Shown: positions 32,702 through 41,614, counted from the stretch's first letter. The stretch: 64,000 nucleotides of DNA from Oscillospiraceae bacterium (GCA_031270605.1 JAISXG010000005.1:1-64000), one strand, 5' to 3'. Notes: generated by a model not told the origin, from the sequence alone. Numbers and translations are program-made.

Positions 32702-33463
32702 TTAAGCAAGATACAGGCCTACTCTGTCGAGTATCCTGTTAATATTGTCAATAATCGAAATCATGCCGCCCATCACAATGTCGCCCTTGCCGATGCAGTC
32801 CAGCGCGTTGATCTTGCCCGCGAACAGTTTTGCCGCAAGCTCGAGCGAGCCGAACTCCATGAGAGCACGGGGGGATTCAGGCGCCTTTTTAATGGCCACA
32901 AGCCGATGGTTGCGCACGCGCAATGTGACATAAAGCTCGTCCTTAATGCCCATTTTGACATCACCGTCCATCATCTGGCTTGCGCTGAAGCGGCCGATTT
33001 CGTCCTGGTTGCCGATTTGTGCGATTGCAACGGCAACCACATTCAAGGTGAGAAGAGTGCTTTTTTTGAAAAACTCAGGGTTTTTCATGTCCTCTTCAGT
33101 CGGGCGGAGGTATTTTGTTAAAATATCCGTCAGCGGAAGAAACACTTTGAGAAGGAATTTGATTTTTGTGAAGCCTTTTGATGGCAGGGGCGTTGTTGTG
33201 CCCTCAAACAGCCCGTTGAACTTCTCGCACGAAGAGAAGGGGAGCTTCACGTCGCAGTCTTTTTTGCAGCCGTCGTCAAGGCGGCATTTGCTGTTTTTGA
33301 AGGTCAGGGTTGCGCCGGGGCCGCCCTTCACCTCAATGCCGATGCTGATCGGTTTTTTGTTCGCCAGTAATGCTTTGGCGTCATCATCGAGTTCACACAG
33401 ATTCTCAAGCGCGCCGAAAATTGCATAAAGGTTGATGTAGGCCATTGTTTTTTGGTCTTTCAA
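32702..33463 (-). CDS. SCP2-like (sterol-carrier-fold) protein, operon-proximal paralog
   Basis: 253 residues, two halves of SCP2-like pattern: LPFSSCEKFNGLFEGTTTPL and MEFGSLELAAKLFAGKINAL, GDIVMGGMISIIDNINRIL. It shares block order with the protein at 27955-28761. An insert with CRLDDGCKKDCDV adds Cys residues absent from the paralog. TTG at 33463 is preferred as start because AGGAGG lies 8 bases upstream; the first ATG (seventh codon) has no site. It is the first gene after the operon promoter. Ligand unknown. Confidence 0.6.
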   Translation of the reverse strand: MKDQKTMAYINLYAIFGALENLCELDDDAKALLANKKPISIGIEVKGGPGATLTFKNSKCRLDDGCKKDCDVKLPFSSCEKFNGLFEGTTTPLPSKGFTKIKFLLKVFLPLTDILTKYLRPTEEDMKNPEFFKKSTLLTLNVVAVAIAQIGNQDEIGRFSASQMMDGDVKMGIKDELYVTLRVRNHRLVAIKKAPESPRALMEFGSLELAAKLFAGKINALDCIGKGDIVMGGMISIIDNINRILDRVGLYLA

Positions 33464-33875
33464 AGCGTTTTCCTCCTATCTGTAACAGGGTTCTCACCTC
33501 ATTGTGGGGACACGTCCCTGTAAGTTCTTGATACATTATTTTACCAAAAAAACATTGCAAAGTCAACGGAGAGTTGTAGAAAATAGACATTATGACTAGA
33601 ACTGGCATATTTATTCTATAAGTGTTCAGGTGTTTCAGAAAATATTTTGACAATAGCTTGATTTTTTAAAAATATTTTTCTTGTTGTGGGATATTTCCGA
33701 ATATAAACTATAAAATTTCGTTCTTTGCCGCCCTTTTTAGTGCGTGAAAGCTTGTGGATGCCGCAAAGAAAAACATTCTGAACAGGATTTTAAGCTTGCT
33801 TTTTCTTTCACTCCCTCTTATAATTTTTGTTATATGGTGAACTTACAATAGAATGCCATGATAAAGGGTGGTTTA
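33464..33875. other. Divergent intergenic region, 412 bp
   Basis: Holds the minus-strand operon promoter (33538-33566) near its left end. The remainder to 33875 is very AT-rich, with TTTTT and AAAATA tracts and no coding pattern; the phosphotransferase promoter must lie here but is not distinct. Confidence 0.6.
33538..33566 (-). promoter_or_regulatory. Promoter of the SCP2-aminotransferase-transketolase operon
   Basis: Minus strand TTGACT (33566-33561), 17 bp, TAAAAT (33543-33538). The leader is about 65 nt and includes a GGGACGTGTCCCC hairpin before the AGGAGG site. Confidence 0.75.
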
Positions 33876-34814
33876 ATGACGCAGCAACTCTCGCTTGACA
33901 AAAAGCGGCTGCTTGCGTGCCTGCCGCAAATTGCGCGGCAGCATTTGCATGAGGATGTGAAAGACCTGCGCTATTTAGGCGGCGGCAGCTATGGCCGCGC
34001 CTTTCGTGCGCGGCTTGCAGGCGGCGGGCAGGTTGTTCTCAAGGCATACCGCGTGCCGGGCATGCATGAAAAAGAGGCGTTTCAGCTCAAGCTGCTGGCA
34101 GAGCACACCCGCGTGAGCATGCCCCGGGTGCTGTTTTTGCACACGGATGAATCCACCGCGGTGCTGGGCATGAGCCTGATCGCGGGCAAAAATGTGCTGA
34201 ACCCGCTGTTTTTGCTCAAAAACAAAAGTCTGCGCGCTGCTTTTGCCAAAGATGTTGTGGATGGAGTTTTGGATCTGCACAGTGTGCGGGGTGAACAGTA
34301 TGGTGATGCGCAGCAGCCTTCTCACACCCGCTGGCTGGAATATTACAGGGAAAACAAGGTGGAAGAGGCGCTCACGGGTTTGAAGAGGCTTGTGGGGGAA
34401 GGGCGGTTCAACTCAAAGCAGTACGACACCATCCAAAGGGGGACAGAATGCTTTGACCGCTTTGCCGAAGAGCCGGAACACCCCGTGCTGATCCACGGCG
34501 ACCTGAACATCATGAACATTATGGCGGACCCGAGAACCTTTCGGCTCACGGGGTTTATTGACCCCTGCGATACCATGTGGGCGGACAGGGAGTATGATTT
34601 GTTTCAGCTGCAAAACATGTGGGGCAACCGCTTCGGGCTTTATGAGCGCTATCGGTCAAACTGTACGCTCTCGCCCCATTGCGATTTGAAAATCGCGTAT
34701 TACGGCGCGGTGAACGAGGGCTTGGCCTATTTGCATTCGGGTATGAAGTTTGAGCCGTGGCATCGCCTTTGGGACAGCCGCCTGCGGGCACAAATCGCCC
34801 GATACTCAATATGA
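33876..34814 (+). CDS. Aminoglycoside-phosphotransferase-fold kinase
   Basis: 312 residues of the APH/choline-kinase-like fold: a nucleotide-loop GGGSYGRAFRARLAGG, Lys in VVLKAYR, the catalytic loop VLIHGDLNIMNIM (Asp and Asn) and metal-binding Asp in TGFIDPCDTMW. Such kinases phosphorylate small alcohols, sugars or aminoglycosides; substrate not predictable. ATG 33876 with AAAGGGTGG upstream is preferred over 33858. It is monocistronic and closed by a terminator. Confidence 0.88.
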   Translation: MTQQLSLDKKRLLACLPQIARQHLHEDVKDLRYLGGGSYGRAFRARLAGGGQVVLKAYRVPGMHEKEAFQLKLLAEHTRVSMPRVLFLHTDESTAVLGMSLIAGKNVLNPLFLLKNKSLRAAFAKDVVDGVLDLHSVRGEQYGDAQQPSHTRWLEYYRENKVEEALTGLKRLVGEGRFNSKQYDTIQRGTECFDRFAEEPEHPVLIHGDLNIMNIMADPRTFRLTGFIDPCDTMWADREYDLFQLQNMWGNRFGLYERYRSNCTLSPHCDLKIAYYGAVNEGLAYLHSGMKFEPWHRLWDSRLRAQIARYSI

Positions 34815-34822
34815 ATAAATTG

Positions 34823-34866
34823 CAAACTCCCTGCTTTCACAAAACCGAAAGCAGGGAGTTTTTTGT
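34823..34866. terminator. Bidirectional terminator between kinase and epimerase operon
   Basis: Perfect stem AAACTCCCTGCTTTC / GAAAGCAGGGAGTTT, 8-nt loop, then TTTT; serves both convergent units. Confidence 0.9.
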
Positions 34867-34873
34867 TATGGAT

Positions 34874-35839
34874 TTACGCCCACCACATCTCGGCGGTGCC
34901 CTCTTTGAGGATCAGGCTCTGCAGCAGCGCCACGGCCTTTGAAAGGCCCTCGTTCTGGCTCATGAGGGAATCCTCATGCTCGATCGAAATCGCATAGTCA
35001 TAGCCCACCATGCGCAGGTTGCTGACAATATCTTTCCAATAGAGCGCGTCATGGCCGTAGCCCACGGTGCGGAACACCCAGGAGCGGTTGAGTTCATCGC
35101 CGTAGGGCTTGACGTCCAGCACGCCGTTGACGGCGGTGTTATAGGCGTCGATTTTTGTGTCTTTCGCGTGGAAGTGGAAAATTGCGTCGCCCAGCTTGCG
35201 GATGGCGGCGACCGGGTCGATGCCCTGCCACACAAGGTGGCTGGGGTCAAAGTTCGCGCCGATTTCGGGGCCGACTGCCTCGCGCAGTCTGAGGAGGGAA
35301 TCGGTGTTATACACGCAGAAGCCCGGGTGCAGCTCAAGCGCGATTTTGTTCACGCCGTGCTCTTTTGCGAAGGCCACAAGGTTTTTCCAATAAGGGATCA
35401 GCACGGTGTTCCATTGATAGTCGAGAATTTCAAGATAGTCGGGCGGCCACGCGCAGGTGACCCAGTTGGGGAACTTCGCGCCCTCATAGTCGCCGGGGCA
35501 GCCCGAGAAGGTGTTGATTTGCGAAAGGCCGAGCTTCTCCGCCAGCAAAATGCCTTTGCGGATGGATTCGTCGCCCTTTGCGGCAATTTCTTTATTCGGA
35601 TGAACGGGGTTGCTGTGGCAGCTCAACGCGCTGATTGTGACGTTGTATTTCGCAATCAATGCCTTGAATTCTGCAAGCTTCTGCTCGTCATTCAGCAAAA
35701 CATCAGGGTCCGCATGGGCGTTGCCGGGGTAGCCGCCGCAGCCGATTTCCACCATTTCAATGCCGAGAGATGTAAAATATTTTAATGCTTCTTCAAGAGA
35801 GAGATTGCTCAGAAGCGTTGTGAATACGCCGAGTTTCAT
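34874..35839 (-). CDS. Sugar phosphate isomerase/epimerase-like TIM barrel (AP endonuclease 2 family), third
   Basis: 321 residues with the xylose-isomerase-like barrel: GIEMVEIGCGGYPGN near residue 30, INTFSGCPGDYEG, KIALELHPGFCVYN (metal Glu and His), NFDPSHLVWQGID (Asp/His) and IFHFHAKDTKID (His). Metal ligands of the family are all present. Its length and the ELHPG motif resemble IolE/IolI-type or hexulose epimerases. It is last in the Gfo/Idh operon. Confidence 0.88.
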   Translation of the reverse strand: MKLGVFTTLLSNLSLEEALKYFTSLGIEMVEIGCGGYPGNAHADPDVLLNDEQKLAEFKALIAKYNVTISALSCHSNPVHPNKEIAAKGDESIRKGILLAEKLGLSQINTFSGCPGDYEGAKFPNWVTCAWPPDYLEILDYQWNTVLIPYWKNLVAFAKEHGVNKIALELHPGFCVYNTDSLLRLREAVGPEIGANFDPSHLVWQGIDPVAAIRKLGDAIFHFHAKDTKIDAYNTAVNGVLDVKPYGDELNRSWVFRTVGYGHDALYWKDIVSNLRMVGYDYAISIEHEDSLMSQNEGLSKAVALLQSLILKEGTAEMWWA

Positions 35840-35862
35840 ACTGGTATCATCCTTTCCACTGT

Positions 35863-36597
35863 TTATGCGTTTGCTTTCAGATAAACCATGCTGCGGGCGA
35901 TGTCCTCAAGGCCCGTGGGTTGCGGGTCGTCGTTTTCAAGCACCATGAAATCAAGGCCGATGTCTTTCGCGCCTTTGATGACCGCCGCGAGGTCGCAGTT
36001 GCCCTCGCCGAGCGCCTTCGGCTTGCCGTCAATGCCGTCTTTGATATGAACGGCGACGATGCGGTCTTTGTTTTCTGTGAGGAACTGATAATTGTCCATG
36101 CCCGCGTGGAAGCTCCAATAGGTGTCAACCTGCAAATAGCAGGCCTCTTTGAGGCGGTCGATGATCATCCTGCCGCCGGAGGTGTCGTCCTCCGTTGTGA
36201 GGAATTCGCGGCCGTGGTTGTGGAAATAGACCTTCATGCCCTCTTTCTCAGCCACTTCGTTGGCGTGGCCGAGAATCTGCATGACTTCGGCAAGACTCTC
36301 TTCGTCAGAGGTGTGCGCGCCGCCGATGCCGATTTGTTTGCAGCCGAGCACCTTGTGGAAGCGGATGGTTTCGGCAAGCTGGGGTTCGTCATAGTTCTGC
36401 AGCCCCGTGTGGGTGCCCACGCACACAAGCCCGAGCTCGTCAAGGCGCGCCTTGAGAGTTTCGGCGTCAAGGCCGAAATAGCCTGCGAACTCCACGCCGT
36501 CGAAGCCGATTTCCTTGACTTTTCCGAGGATTTCAAGCATGTCCTCGCCTGTTTGGATGTGATGCCTTAAAGAATACATTTGAACAGCAAATTTCAT
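35863..36597 (-). CDS. Sugar phosphate isomerase/epimerase-like TIM barrel, second
   Basis: 244 residues: FAVQMYSLRHHIQTGEDML at the start, GFDGVEFAGYFG, VYFHNHGREF (metal-binding region), YLQVDTYW and VHIKDGIDGK. It is the shortest of three paralogous barrels in this operon. ATG 36597 has no strong ribosome-binding site; upstream in-frame codons lie in the intergenic hairpin region and are unlikely. It probably acts in the same sugar or cyclitol route. Confidence 0.87.
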   Translation of the reverse strand: MKFAVQMYSLRHHIQTGEDMLEILGKVKEIGFDGVEFAGYFGLDAETLKARLDELGLVCVGTHTGLQNYDEPQLAETIRFHKVLGCKQIGIGGAHTSDEESLAEVMQILGHANEVAEKEGMKVYFHNHGREFLTTEDDTSGGRMIIDRLKEACYLQVDTYWSFHAGMDNYQFLTENKDRIVAVHIKDGIDGKPKALGEGNCDLAAVIKGAKDIGLDFMVLENDDPQPTGLEDIARSMVYLKANA

Positions 36598-36671
36598 AGG
36601 GTTTGGGGCGCCGCGTCTGAAAACAACACGCGCGCCCGCGTCACCGCCTTCCTGTCTGTTTTTAGTTTGAA

Positions 36672-36708
36672 GCGTGCCGGCAGGTTTCAAAAAACGGTGC
36701 CGGCACGC
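36672..36708. other. Intercistronic hairpin
   Basis: Perfect arms GCGTGCCGGC and GCCGGCACGC around 17 nt, in the 120-bp gap between the first and second barrel genes. No T-run follows on the minus strand, so processing or stability control is likelier than termination. Confidence 0.55.
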
Positions 36709-36717
36709 CTCATCTTT

Positions 36718-37521
36718 TTAGTTTTCGGAATAGATCATGGGGGAGATGTAGTCGATGGTGTATTTGACGCCCCATTCGCCCAAATCGCCGCGCCATGTGC
36801 TGGAATGCGGCTCAATGCTGAGCATGCCGGCATATTTGTGCTTGTAAAGCAGGCCCATGATTGCACGCCAATCCACCATGTCAAGCCCCGCCGGCGGGTC
36901 GTCGAGATGGTCGCCGTTAAAGTTGAGGGTGCCCTTGATGTGGAAGTGATAAATGCGGCTGCCCCATTCGGCGATCTCTTCCAGATATTTGCCGCTGCCG
37001 GTGTTGATGCAGTGGGACGGGTCAAATTTAATGCCAAGCTCGGGCAGACGCTTGTGAACCAGCTCCCAAGCCTTCGGCTCGCGCACAAAGTTGTTCCAGT
37101 GGCAGTTATAGGTGGCGATTTTCACGCCGCGCTCCTTGCCGTATGCAATGACTTTCTCCAAAAATGCGACCGCGTTGTTGCAGTTTTCGAGATAGCTCTG
37201 GTTTTCAAGATAGTTGACGCCCGTCACAAAAACCGGTGTGCCGAGCTTTTGGCACACGTCGAGGATCATATAGGTGCCCTGCAGCTCTTCTTCAATCATG
37301 TTGCCGTCTTCGTCAAACTTATCTGTGCCCCAGCGGCCGATGGACATGACCTGAACGCCGTATTGCGCGATCAAGTCTTTGATTTTATCGGCTTCTTCCA
37401 CCAGATCCTCGGGGTCGTTGCCCACGTTATAAGTAAATTCCACAGCCTTCAGGCCAAAGGACGCCACTCTCTGAAAGCACTCCTCGCCCCAGCCTTCGAT
37501 CATTCCCAATGTCATTGGCAT
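36718..37521 (-). CDS. Sugar phosphate isomerase/epimerase-like TIM barrel, first
   Basis: 267 residues: GLKAVEFTYNVGNDPEDL, VFVTGVNYLENQSY, KIATYNCHWNNF (metal region), IKFDPSHCINTGSG (Asp/His) and IYHFHIKGTLNF (His). ATG 37521 has AAAGGAG 8 bases upstream; GTG at 37530 overlaps that site. Together with two downstream paralogs and an upstream dehydrogenase it forms a typical sugar-acid or inositol-like degradation set. Confidence 0.88.
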   Translation of the reverse strand: MPMTLGMIEGWGEECFQRVASFGLKAVEFTYNVGNDPEDLVEEADKIKDLIAQYGVQVMSIGRWGTDKFDEDGNMIEEELQGTYMILDVCQKLGTPVFVTGVNYLENQSYLENCNNAVAFLEKVIAYGKERGVKIATYNCHWNNFVREPKAWELVHKRLPELGIKFDPSHCINTGSGKYLEEIAEWGSRIYHFHIKGTLNFNGDHLDDPPAGLDMVDWRAIMGLLYKHKYAGMLSIEPHSSTWRGDLGEWGVKYTIDYISPMIYSEN

Positions 37522-37624
37522 ATGTGTCACTCCTTTTATAAAAATTTAATCTAAATCTGTAAGATTATAAAAAAGGAACAGCGGCGCCGGTCTGCGTGCG
37601 GCGCTGTTCCCGCCTGTTGCGCAA

Positions 37625-38707
37625 TTAATCAAAGAAAACGGGCTGGCCTGTTTTCGCCGACGTGTAAATCGCCTCAAGAATCTGCGTGACGCACAGTGCC
37701 TGTTCGGGAAGCACGCAGGGGTCTGTGTCGTTCAAAACGGCGTGAATCCATTTTGCCGCGTCAAGGTCGGAGGGCTTCTGGCTCACGCCTTCATAAAAAG
37801 CCACGCCGCCATGTTTGAGGTCGGGCTTTTCAATGACCTGACGGCCGTGCTTGACATAGTTCACGCGCACGCCGTCCAGCGTGTCGATGCCGCCGTTGAC
37901 GCCCGCGAGCGCAAACTCCGCTTCGTGCGGGTCGGCAAGGTTGATGGCCCAGCTTGTGTCAAGAGAAACGACAGCGCCGTTTTTCATGACTATGTAGCCG
38001 AACGCGGAGTCCTCAACCGTGAATTCCTTCGGGTCCCAGTCGCCCCACGCGTTTGCGGTTTGCGTTTGGTCGCCGAGTTTTTTGAAGGTGTTGCCCACGA
38101 CCATTTTCGGCTCGTAGTTGTTCATCATCCACAGCGTGAGGTCAAGGGCATGGGTGCCGATGTCGATCAGCGGGCCGCCGCCCTGCTCATATTCGTTGAG
38201 GAACACGCCCCATGTGGGCACGGCCCTGCGGCGAATGGCATAGGCGCGGGCAAAATAAATATCGCCCAGCACGCCGCTTTCGCAGACGGCTTTGGAATAC
38301 AGCGCCTCGCCCGTCTGGCGGTTTTGATAGCCGATGGTGAGCTTTTTGCCGGTTCTTTTTGAAGCGTCGAGCATCGCCTTGGCTTCTTCATATGTTTTTG
38401 CCATGGGTTTCTCGCACATAACGTGCTTGCCGGCCTCAAGGGAGTCAATGGTGATAAAGCTGTGAGAACGGTTGGGTGTGCAGACATGCACAACGTCAAT
38501 GCTTTCGTCCTTCAGCAGTTCTTTGTAGTCTGTATAAACCTTTGCGTCGTCTGTGCCGAACCTGTCGGCGGCCTTGACTGCGCGCTCTTCGACGATGTCA
38601 CAAAAAGCGACGAGCTCGACTTCTTTCAGCGTTGAAAGGGCGGGCATGTGCTTGCCGTTGGCGATGCCGCCGCAGCCGATAATGCCGATTTTTAATTTTT
38701 TGTCCAT
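37625..38707 (-). CDS. Gfo/Idh/MocA-family NAD(P)-dependent oxidoreductase
   Basis: 360 residues. N-terminal Rossmann nucleotide loop IGIIGCGGIANGKH, the family EKPMAKT motif (catalytic Lys) near residue 97, and GGGPLIDIGTHALDL with the conserved Asp/His pair near residue 180. Oxidises sugars, cyclitols or similar. AGGAGG precedes ATG 38707. It is the first gene of the four-gene operon, behind a promoter with TTTTGCA palindromes. Confidence 0.92.
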   Translation of the reverse strand: MDKKLKIGIIGCGGIANGKHMPALSTLKEVELVAFCDIVEERAVKAADRFGTDDAKVYTDYKELLKDESIDVVHVCTPNRSHSFITIDSLEAGKHVMCEKPMAKTYEEAKAMLDASKRTGKKLTIGYQNRQTGEALYSKAVCESGVLGDIYFARAYAIRRRAVPTWGVFLNEYEQGGGPLIDIGTHALDLTLWMMNNYEPKMVVGNTFKKLGDQTQTANAWGDWDPKEFTVEDSAFGYIVMKNGAVVSLDTSWAINLADPHEAEFALAGVNGGIDTLDGVRVNYVKHGRQVIEKPDLKHGGVAFYEGVSQKPSDLDAAKWIHAVLNDTDPCVLPEQALCVTQILEAIYTSAKTGQPVFFD

Positions 38708-38740
38708 ATTTGTTTCCTCCTATGATGATGAGCCAAAATC

Positions 38741-38866
38741 TTTTGCAACCCGCATATGAAGCGGATCCCGGTTGCAAAAACGCAGGAAAGAGCCTGCCCG
38801 CACAACCTTTTGCACCGGCTGCAAAACTCCCATCCATCATTATAAAACATTGAAGCGATAATACAA
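38741..38866 (-). promoter_or_regulatory. Promoter and TTTTGCA palindromic operators of the Gfo/Idh-epimerase operon
   Basis: Minus strand TTGTAT (38866-38861), 16 bp, TATAAT (38844-38839). Downstream of the start site lie a tight palindrome TTTTGCACCGGCTGCAAAA (38808-38826) and a wide pair TTTTGCAACC (38741-38750) / GGTTGCAAAA (38770-38779). Four TTTTGCA half-sites in under 90 bp suggest cooperative or looping repression, for instance by a LacI-type protein not in this window. Confidence 0.6.
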
Positions 38867-38877
38867 GCAAAACAAAT

Positions 38878-38912
38878 AAAAAAGAGCCGTAAAATTTAAA
38901 CGGCTCTTTTTA
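38878..38912. terminator. Terminator of the phosphoesterase gene (minus strand)
   Basis: Stem AAAAAGAGCCGT / ACGGCTCTTTTT with an AT-rich loop, next to the metallophosphoesterase stop. A-rich and T-rich flanks permit either direction. Confidence 0.8.
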
Positions 38913-38927
38913 GCTAAAGTGCACAAT

Positions 38928-39851
38928 TTATACCAAAGCTACAATAAATTCAAGAGTTTTCCACTGCGAAACGGCAAAGTTTCTTGCACGCAGCACGACC
39001 CGGCCCTCATAAACCTCGACAATATAGCCGATGCCCGCGCTCTCACCCTCATGGAACGCCGGCAGGTCAACAAAAAACACGTTGCCCACCTGCGTCACGC
39101 CGGAACTGTCATAGGGCGCGTGCAGGTGCCCCGAGAAGAAAAAGACATTGTTATACCGCTGCAAAATCGCCATGATTTCATCTGACTGTTCGCCCGCGGA
39201 GCCGCCGTCCGGCCAGCGGGTGTCCACATTGTTGGTGCCCTTGAGGGGGTTGTGGTTCATCACAAACACGGGCTTGCCGGGCGCGTTTTGCGCGGCAAGC
39301 GTGAGCATGTAGTCAAGCCAGTCAAGCTGCGCCTGGCTGAAGGTCTGCTCTGTTCCCGCAATGCTTTCAGAGCCGAGCACAAGGAAATAATAGCCGTCTA
39401 TCACAGTCGCATAATAGACCTTGTCAATGTCCCTTCCCGTGAGCTTGTTGAGATTTGAGGTGAAGCGGCTTTGCGCTTTGGTGTAATCGTTTTCTTTAAT
39501 GCAGATGTCATGATTGCCCGCCGCGAGCAGCAGATTGTTTGTTTTGAATTCGGAGCCGAGCACCGAATTGAGAAAAAAGTATTCTATGTTCTGGCCGTTC
39601 ATCGTCAGGTCGCCCGCGATCAGCAGCGCGTCGGGCTGCACGGCGGCGGCCTCCATATCGCGCAGGCCGCGAATGAGCTGCCGCGCCTGTTTTTGGTTGT
39701 TTCCCTGCAGGTGCGTGTCTGAAATCGCGGCAAAGCTCAGCCGCAGATTTTCGCTGTCGCCGACTTCATAGGGGCGGATGGGCGCGGGTGACGAAAAGAA
39801 CATCAGAACCGCAAGAAAAAAGACGGCAAGCTTTGTTAAGATTGTTGTCAC
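38928..39851 (-). CDS. Exported calcineurin-like metallophosphoesterase
   Basis: 307 residues. N-terminal hydrophobic segment (about 5-22) acts as signal peptide or membrane anchor. The dinuclear-metal motifs are complete: SDTHLQG, AGDLTMNG, AAGNHDI, FVMNHNPLKG and FSGHLHAPYD. It would hydrolyse phosphomono- or diesters outside the membrane. It lies 57 bp after glyA on the same strand and may be read from the glyA transcript. Confidence 0.9.
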   Translation of the reverse strand: MTTILTKLAVFFLAVLMFFSSPAPIRPYEVGDSENLRLSFAAISDTHLQGNNQKQARQLIRGLRDMEAAAVQPDALLIAGDLTMNGQNIEYFFLNSVLGSEFKTNNLLLAAGNHDICIKENDYTKAQSRFTSNLNKLTGRDIDKVYYATVIDGYYFLVLGSESIAGTEQTFSQAQLDWLDYMLTLAAQNAPGKPVFVMNHNPLKGTNNVDTRWPDGGSAGEQSDEIMAILQRYNNVFFFSGHLHAPYDSSGVTQVGNVFFVDLPAFHEGESAGIGYIVEVYEGRVVLRARNFAVSQWKTLEFIVALV

Positions 39852-39908
39852 AGGAACCCCTCCTTCTTATAGGTCATGCCGCAGAACCGCAAGCTGTGAA
39901 AACGCGCT

Positions 39909-41156
39909 CTAATACAGCGGGTATTTTTCACACATTTCGGTTACCTGCGCGCGGATATAATCCGCTTTGTTTTCGAAATCTGTCGCGGCAAGCACGATGC
40001 ACTCCGCGATTTTGTCCATCTCAACGGGAGTGAAGCCGCGTGTGGTGCTCGCCGGAGTGCCCAGACGGATGCCGCTTGTGACAAACGGCTTTTCAGGGTC
40101 GTTGGGAATCGCGTTTTTGTTGACGGTGATATACACTTCGTCAAGCCTGTGCTCAAGCTCCTTGCCCGTGATGCCCAGAGAGCGCAGGTCGACAAGCATC
40201 AAATGATTGTCAGACCCTCCTGAAACAAGGTTCACGCCGTGGCTTGTCAAGCCCTTTGCGAGTGCCCGGCAGTTTTCGACCACGCGCTTTTGATATTCCT
40301 TGAATTCGGGCTTCAGCGCTTCGCCGAAGCAAACGGCTTTGGATGCGATCACATGCATCAGCGGGCCGCCCTGCGTGCCGGGGAACACCGCTTTGTTGAC
40401 CGCGGGGCCGAACTCCTCTTTGCACAAAATCATGCCGCCGCGGGGGCCGCGCAGGGTTTTGTGGGTGGTGGTCGTCACAATGTCCGCATGCGGCACGGGG
40501 GAGGGATGCAGCCCCGCCGCCACAAGGCCGGCAATGTGCGCCATGTCCACCATAAACAGGGCGTTCACCTGTTTTGCAATTTGCGCGATGCGCTCAAAAT
40601 CAATGATTCTCGGGTAAGCCGAAGCGCCCGCGACGATCATTTTGGGCCGCACTTCTTTTGCCTGGGCTTCGAGTGCGTCATAATCAATAAAGCCGTCGTC
40701 GTTGATGCCGTAAGAAACAAAATTATAATATTTGCCTGACATGTTCACGGGCGAGCCGTGTGTCAGGTGGCCGCCGTGGGCGAGGCTCATGCCCAGCACG
40801 GTGTCGCCGGGGTTCAAAAAGGCAAAATACACCGCAAGGTTTGCCTGCGCGCCCGAGTGAGGCTGCACGTTCACGAACTCCGCGCCGAACAGCTCTTTTG
40901 CGCGCGCGATCGCGATATCCTCCGCGATGTCAACGCATTCGCAGCCGCCGTAATAGCGTTTGCCCGAATAGCCCTCGGCATATTTATTCGTTAAAACGCT
41001 GGCCATGGCCGCCATCACGGCGGGGGACACAACGTTTTCAGACGCAATCAATTCGATGTTGCGCTTCTGGCGCTTGTGTTCTTTTTCGACTGCCGCCGCA
41101 ACCTCCGGGTCAATGTCCTTTAAGAACGCGGCGGCGTTAAAAAAGTCTTCATACAT
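39909..41156 (-). CDS. glyA: Serine hydroxymethyltransferase
   Basis: 415 residues, PLP-dependent; interconverts serine and glycine while loading tetrahydrofolate with a one-carbon unit. The PLP-lysine motif [44 protein letters not shown] and [12 protein letters not shown] are canonical. ATG 41156 follows GAAGGAAG; an in-frame extension of 64 codons upstream is non-homologous leader sequence. It is preceded by a leader of nearly 300 nt with hairpins. Confidence 0.96.
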   Translation of the reverse strand: MYEDFFNAAAFLKDIDPEVAAAVEKEHKRQKRNIELIASENVVSPAVMAAMASVLTNKYAEGYSGKRYYGGCECVDIAEDIAIARAKELFGAEFVNVQPHSGAQANLAVYFAFLNPGDTVLGMSLAHGGHLTHGSPVNMSGKYYNFVSYGINDDGFIDYDALEAQAKEVRPKMIVAGASAYPRIIDFERIAQIAKQVNALFMVDMAHIAGLVAAGLHPSPVPHADIVTTTTHKTLRGPRGGMILCKEEFGPAVNKAVFPGTQGGPLMHVIASKAVCFGEALKPEFKEYQKRVVENCRALAKGLTSHGVNLVSGGSDNHLMLVDLRSLGITGKELEHRLDEVYITVNKNAIPNDPEKPFVTSGIRLGTPASTTRGFTPVEMDKIAECIVLAATDFENKADYIRAQVTEMCEKYPLY

Positions 41157-41486
41157 AACAGTTCTTCCTTCCCGCGCCCGTGGGGCTGACTGCCCGGACG
41201 CCCTCCGCTCTTTTGGCGGAACAATAGTTTTTTGGGGGAAGTCCCCCGGGGCAGTTGCGCCCTCTTTTTCACGCACATGAAAAACCGCCGAAGACTGCTT
41301 TAAGCACACAGCTTTTGCCGTGCGCCGCAGGTCAAAAAAGGCTCGCATGCGGTGAAATGATTCTCACCCAGCATATCAGGAAGTTTGCGAGGCAGCATGC
41401 CTGCACTGTAAACTACAAAAGCATGCTTTCAATTAGGCATAAATACCTATAATAGTATTATGACATACCGCAGCGGGCCGTGTCAA
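41157..41486 (-). promoter_or_regulatory. glyA promoter and long structured leader
   Basis: Minus strand TTGACA (41486-41481), 18 bp, CATAAT (41462-41457), so transcripts carry about 290 nt before glyA. In the leader are nested inverted repeats: AGCATGC..GCATGCT near 41385-41432 and ATGC..GGTGA..TTCACC..GCAT near 41345-41383, plus GC-rich sequence before the start. No known riboswitch consensus could be matched by eye. Confidence 0.5.
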
Positions 41487-41550
41487 GAGATTTATAACAA
41501 ACCGTGTATAATTTATTACTTGTTTATTACTTGTTCGGGAGAACAATCAA

Positions 41551-41593
41551 CGCAAATTGAGCCATGCGGTTTTGTCGCATGGCTCAATTTGCG
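41551..41593. terminator. Strong hairpin after bofA
   Basis: Perfect 18-bp stem CGCAAATTGAGCCATGCG / CGCATGGCTCAATTTGCG, 7-nt loop. It lies beyond the bofA stop and upstream of the glyA promoter, insulating the two units. The T-run is weak on the minus strand. Confidence 0.75.
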
Positions 41594-41614
41594 TTTCGTT
41601 TCCTGCACATACTA

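Noticed and set aside
31114-32742. 542-codon open frame on the plus strand antisense to HAD and aminotransferase genes
   Set aside because: Its translation is rich in Val/Ala/His/Arg with no family motifs; the minus-strand enzymes carry complete catalytic motifs. The frame is a by-product of high GC at third positions.
41157-41348. 64-codon N-terminal extension of glyA
   Set aside because: SHMT begins near the ATG at 41156; the upstream codons are not like the family, and the region is leader RNA with hairpins.
41157-41450. ZTP (pfl) riboswitch upstream of glyA
   Set aside because: The short CCGGGCAG-like stretch resembles part of the consensus, but the other conserved blocks could not be found. 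Reported only as an unexplained structured leader.
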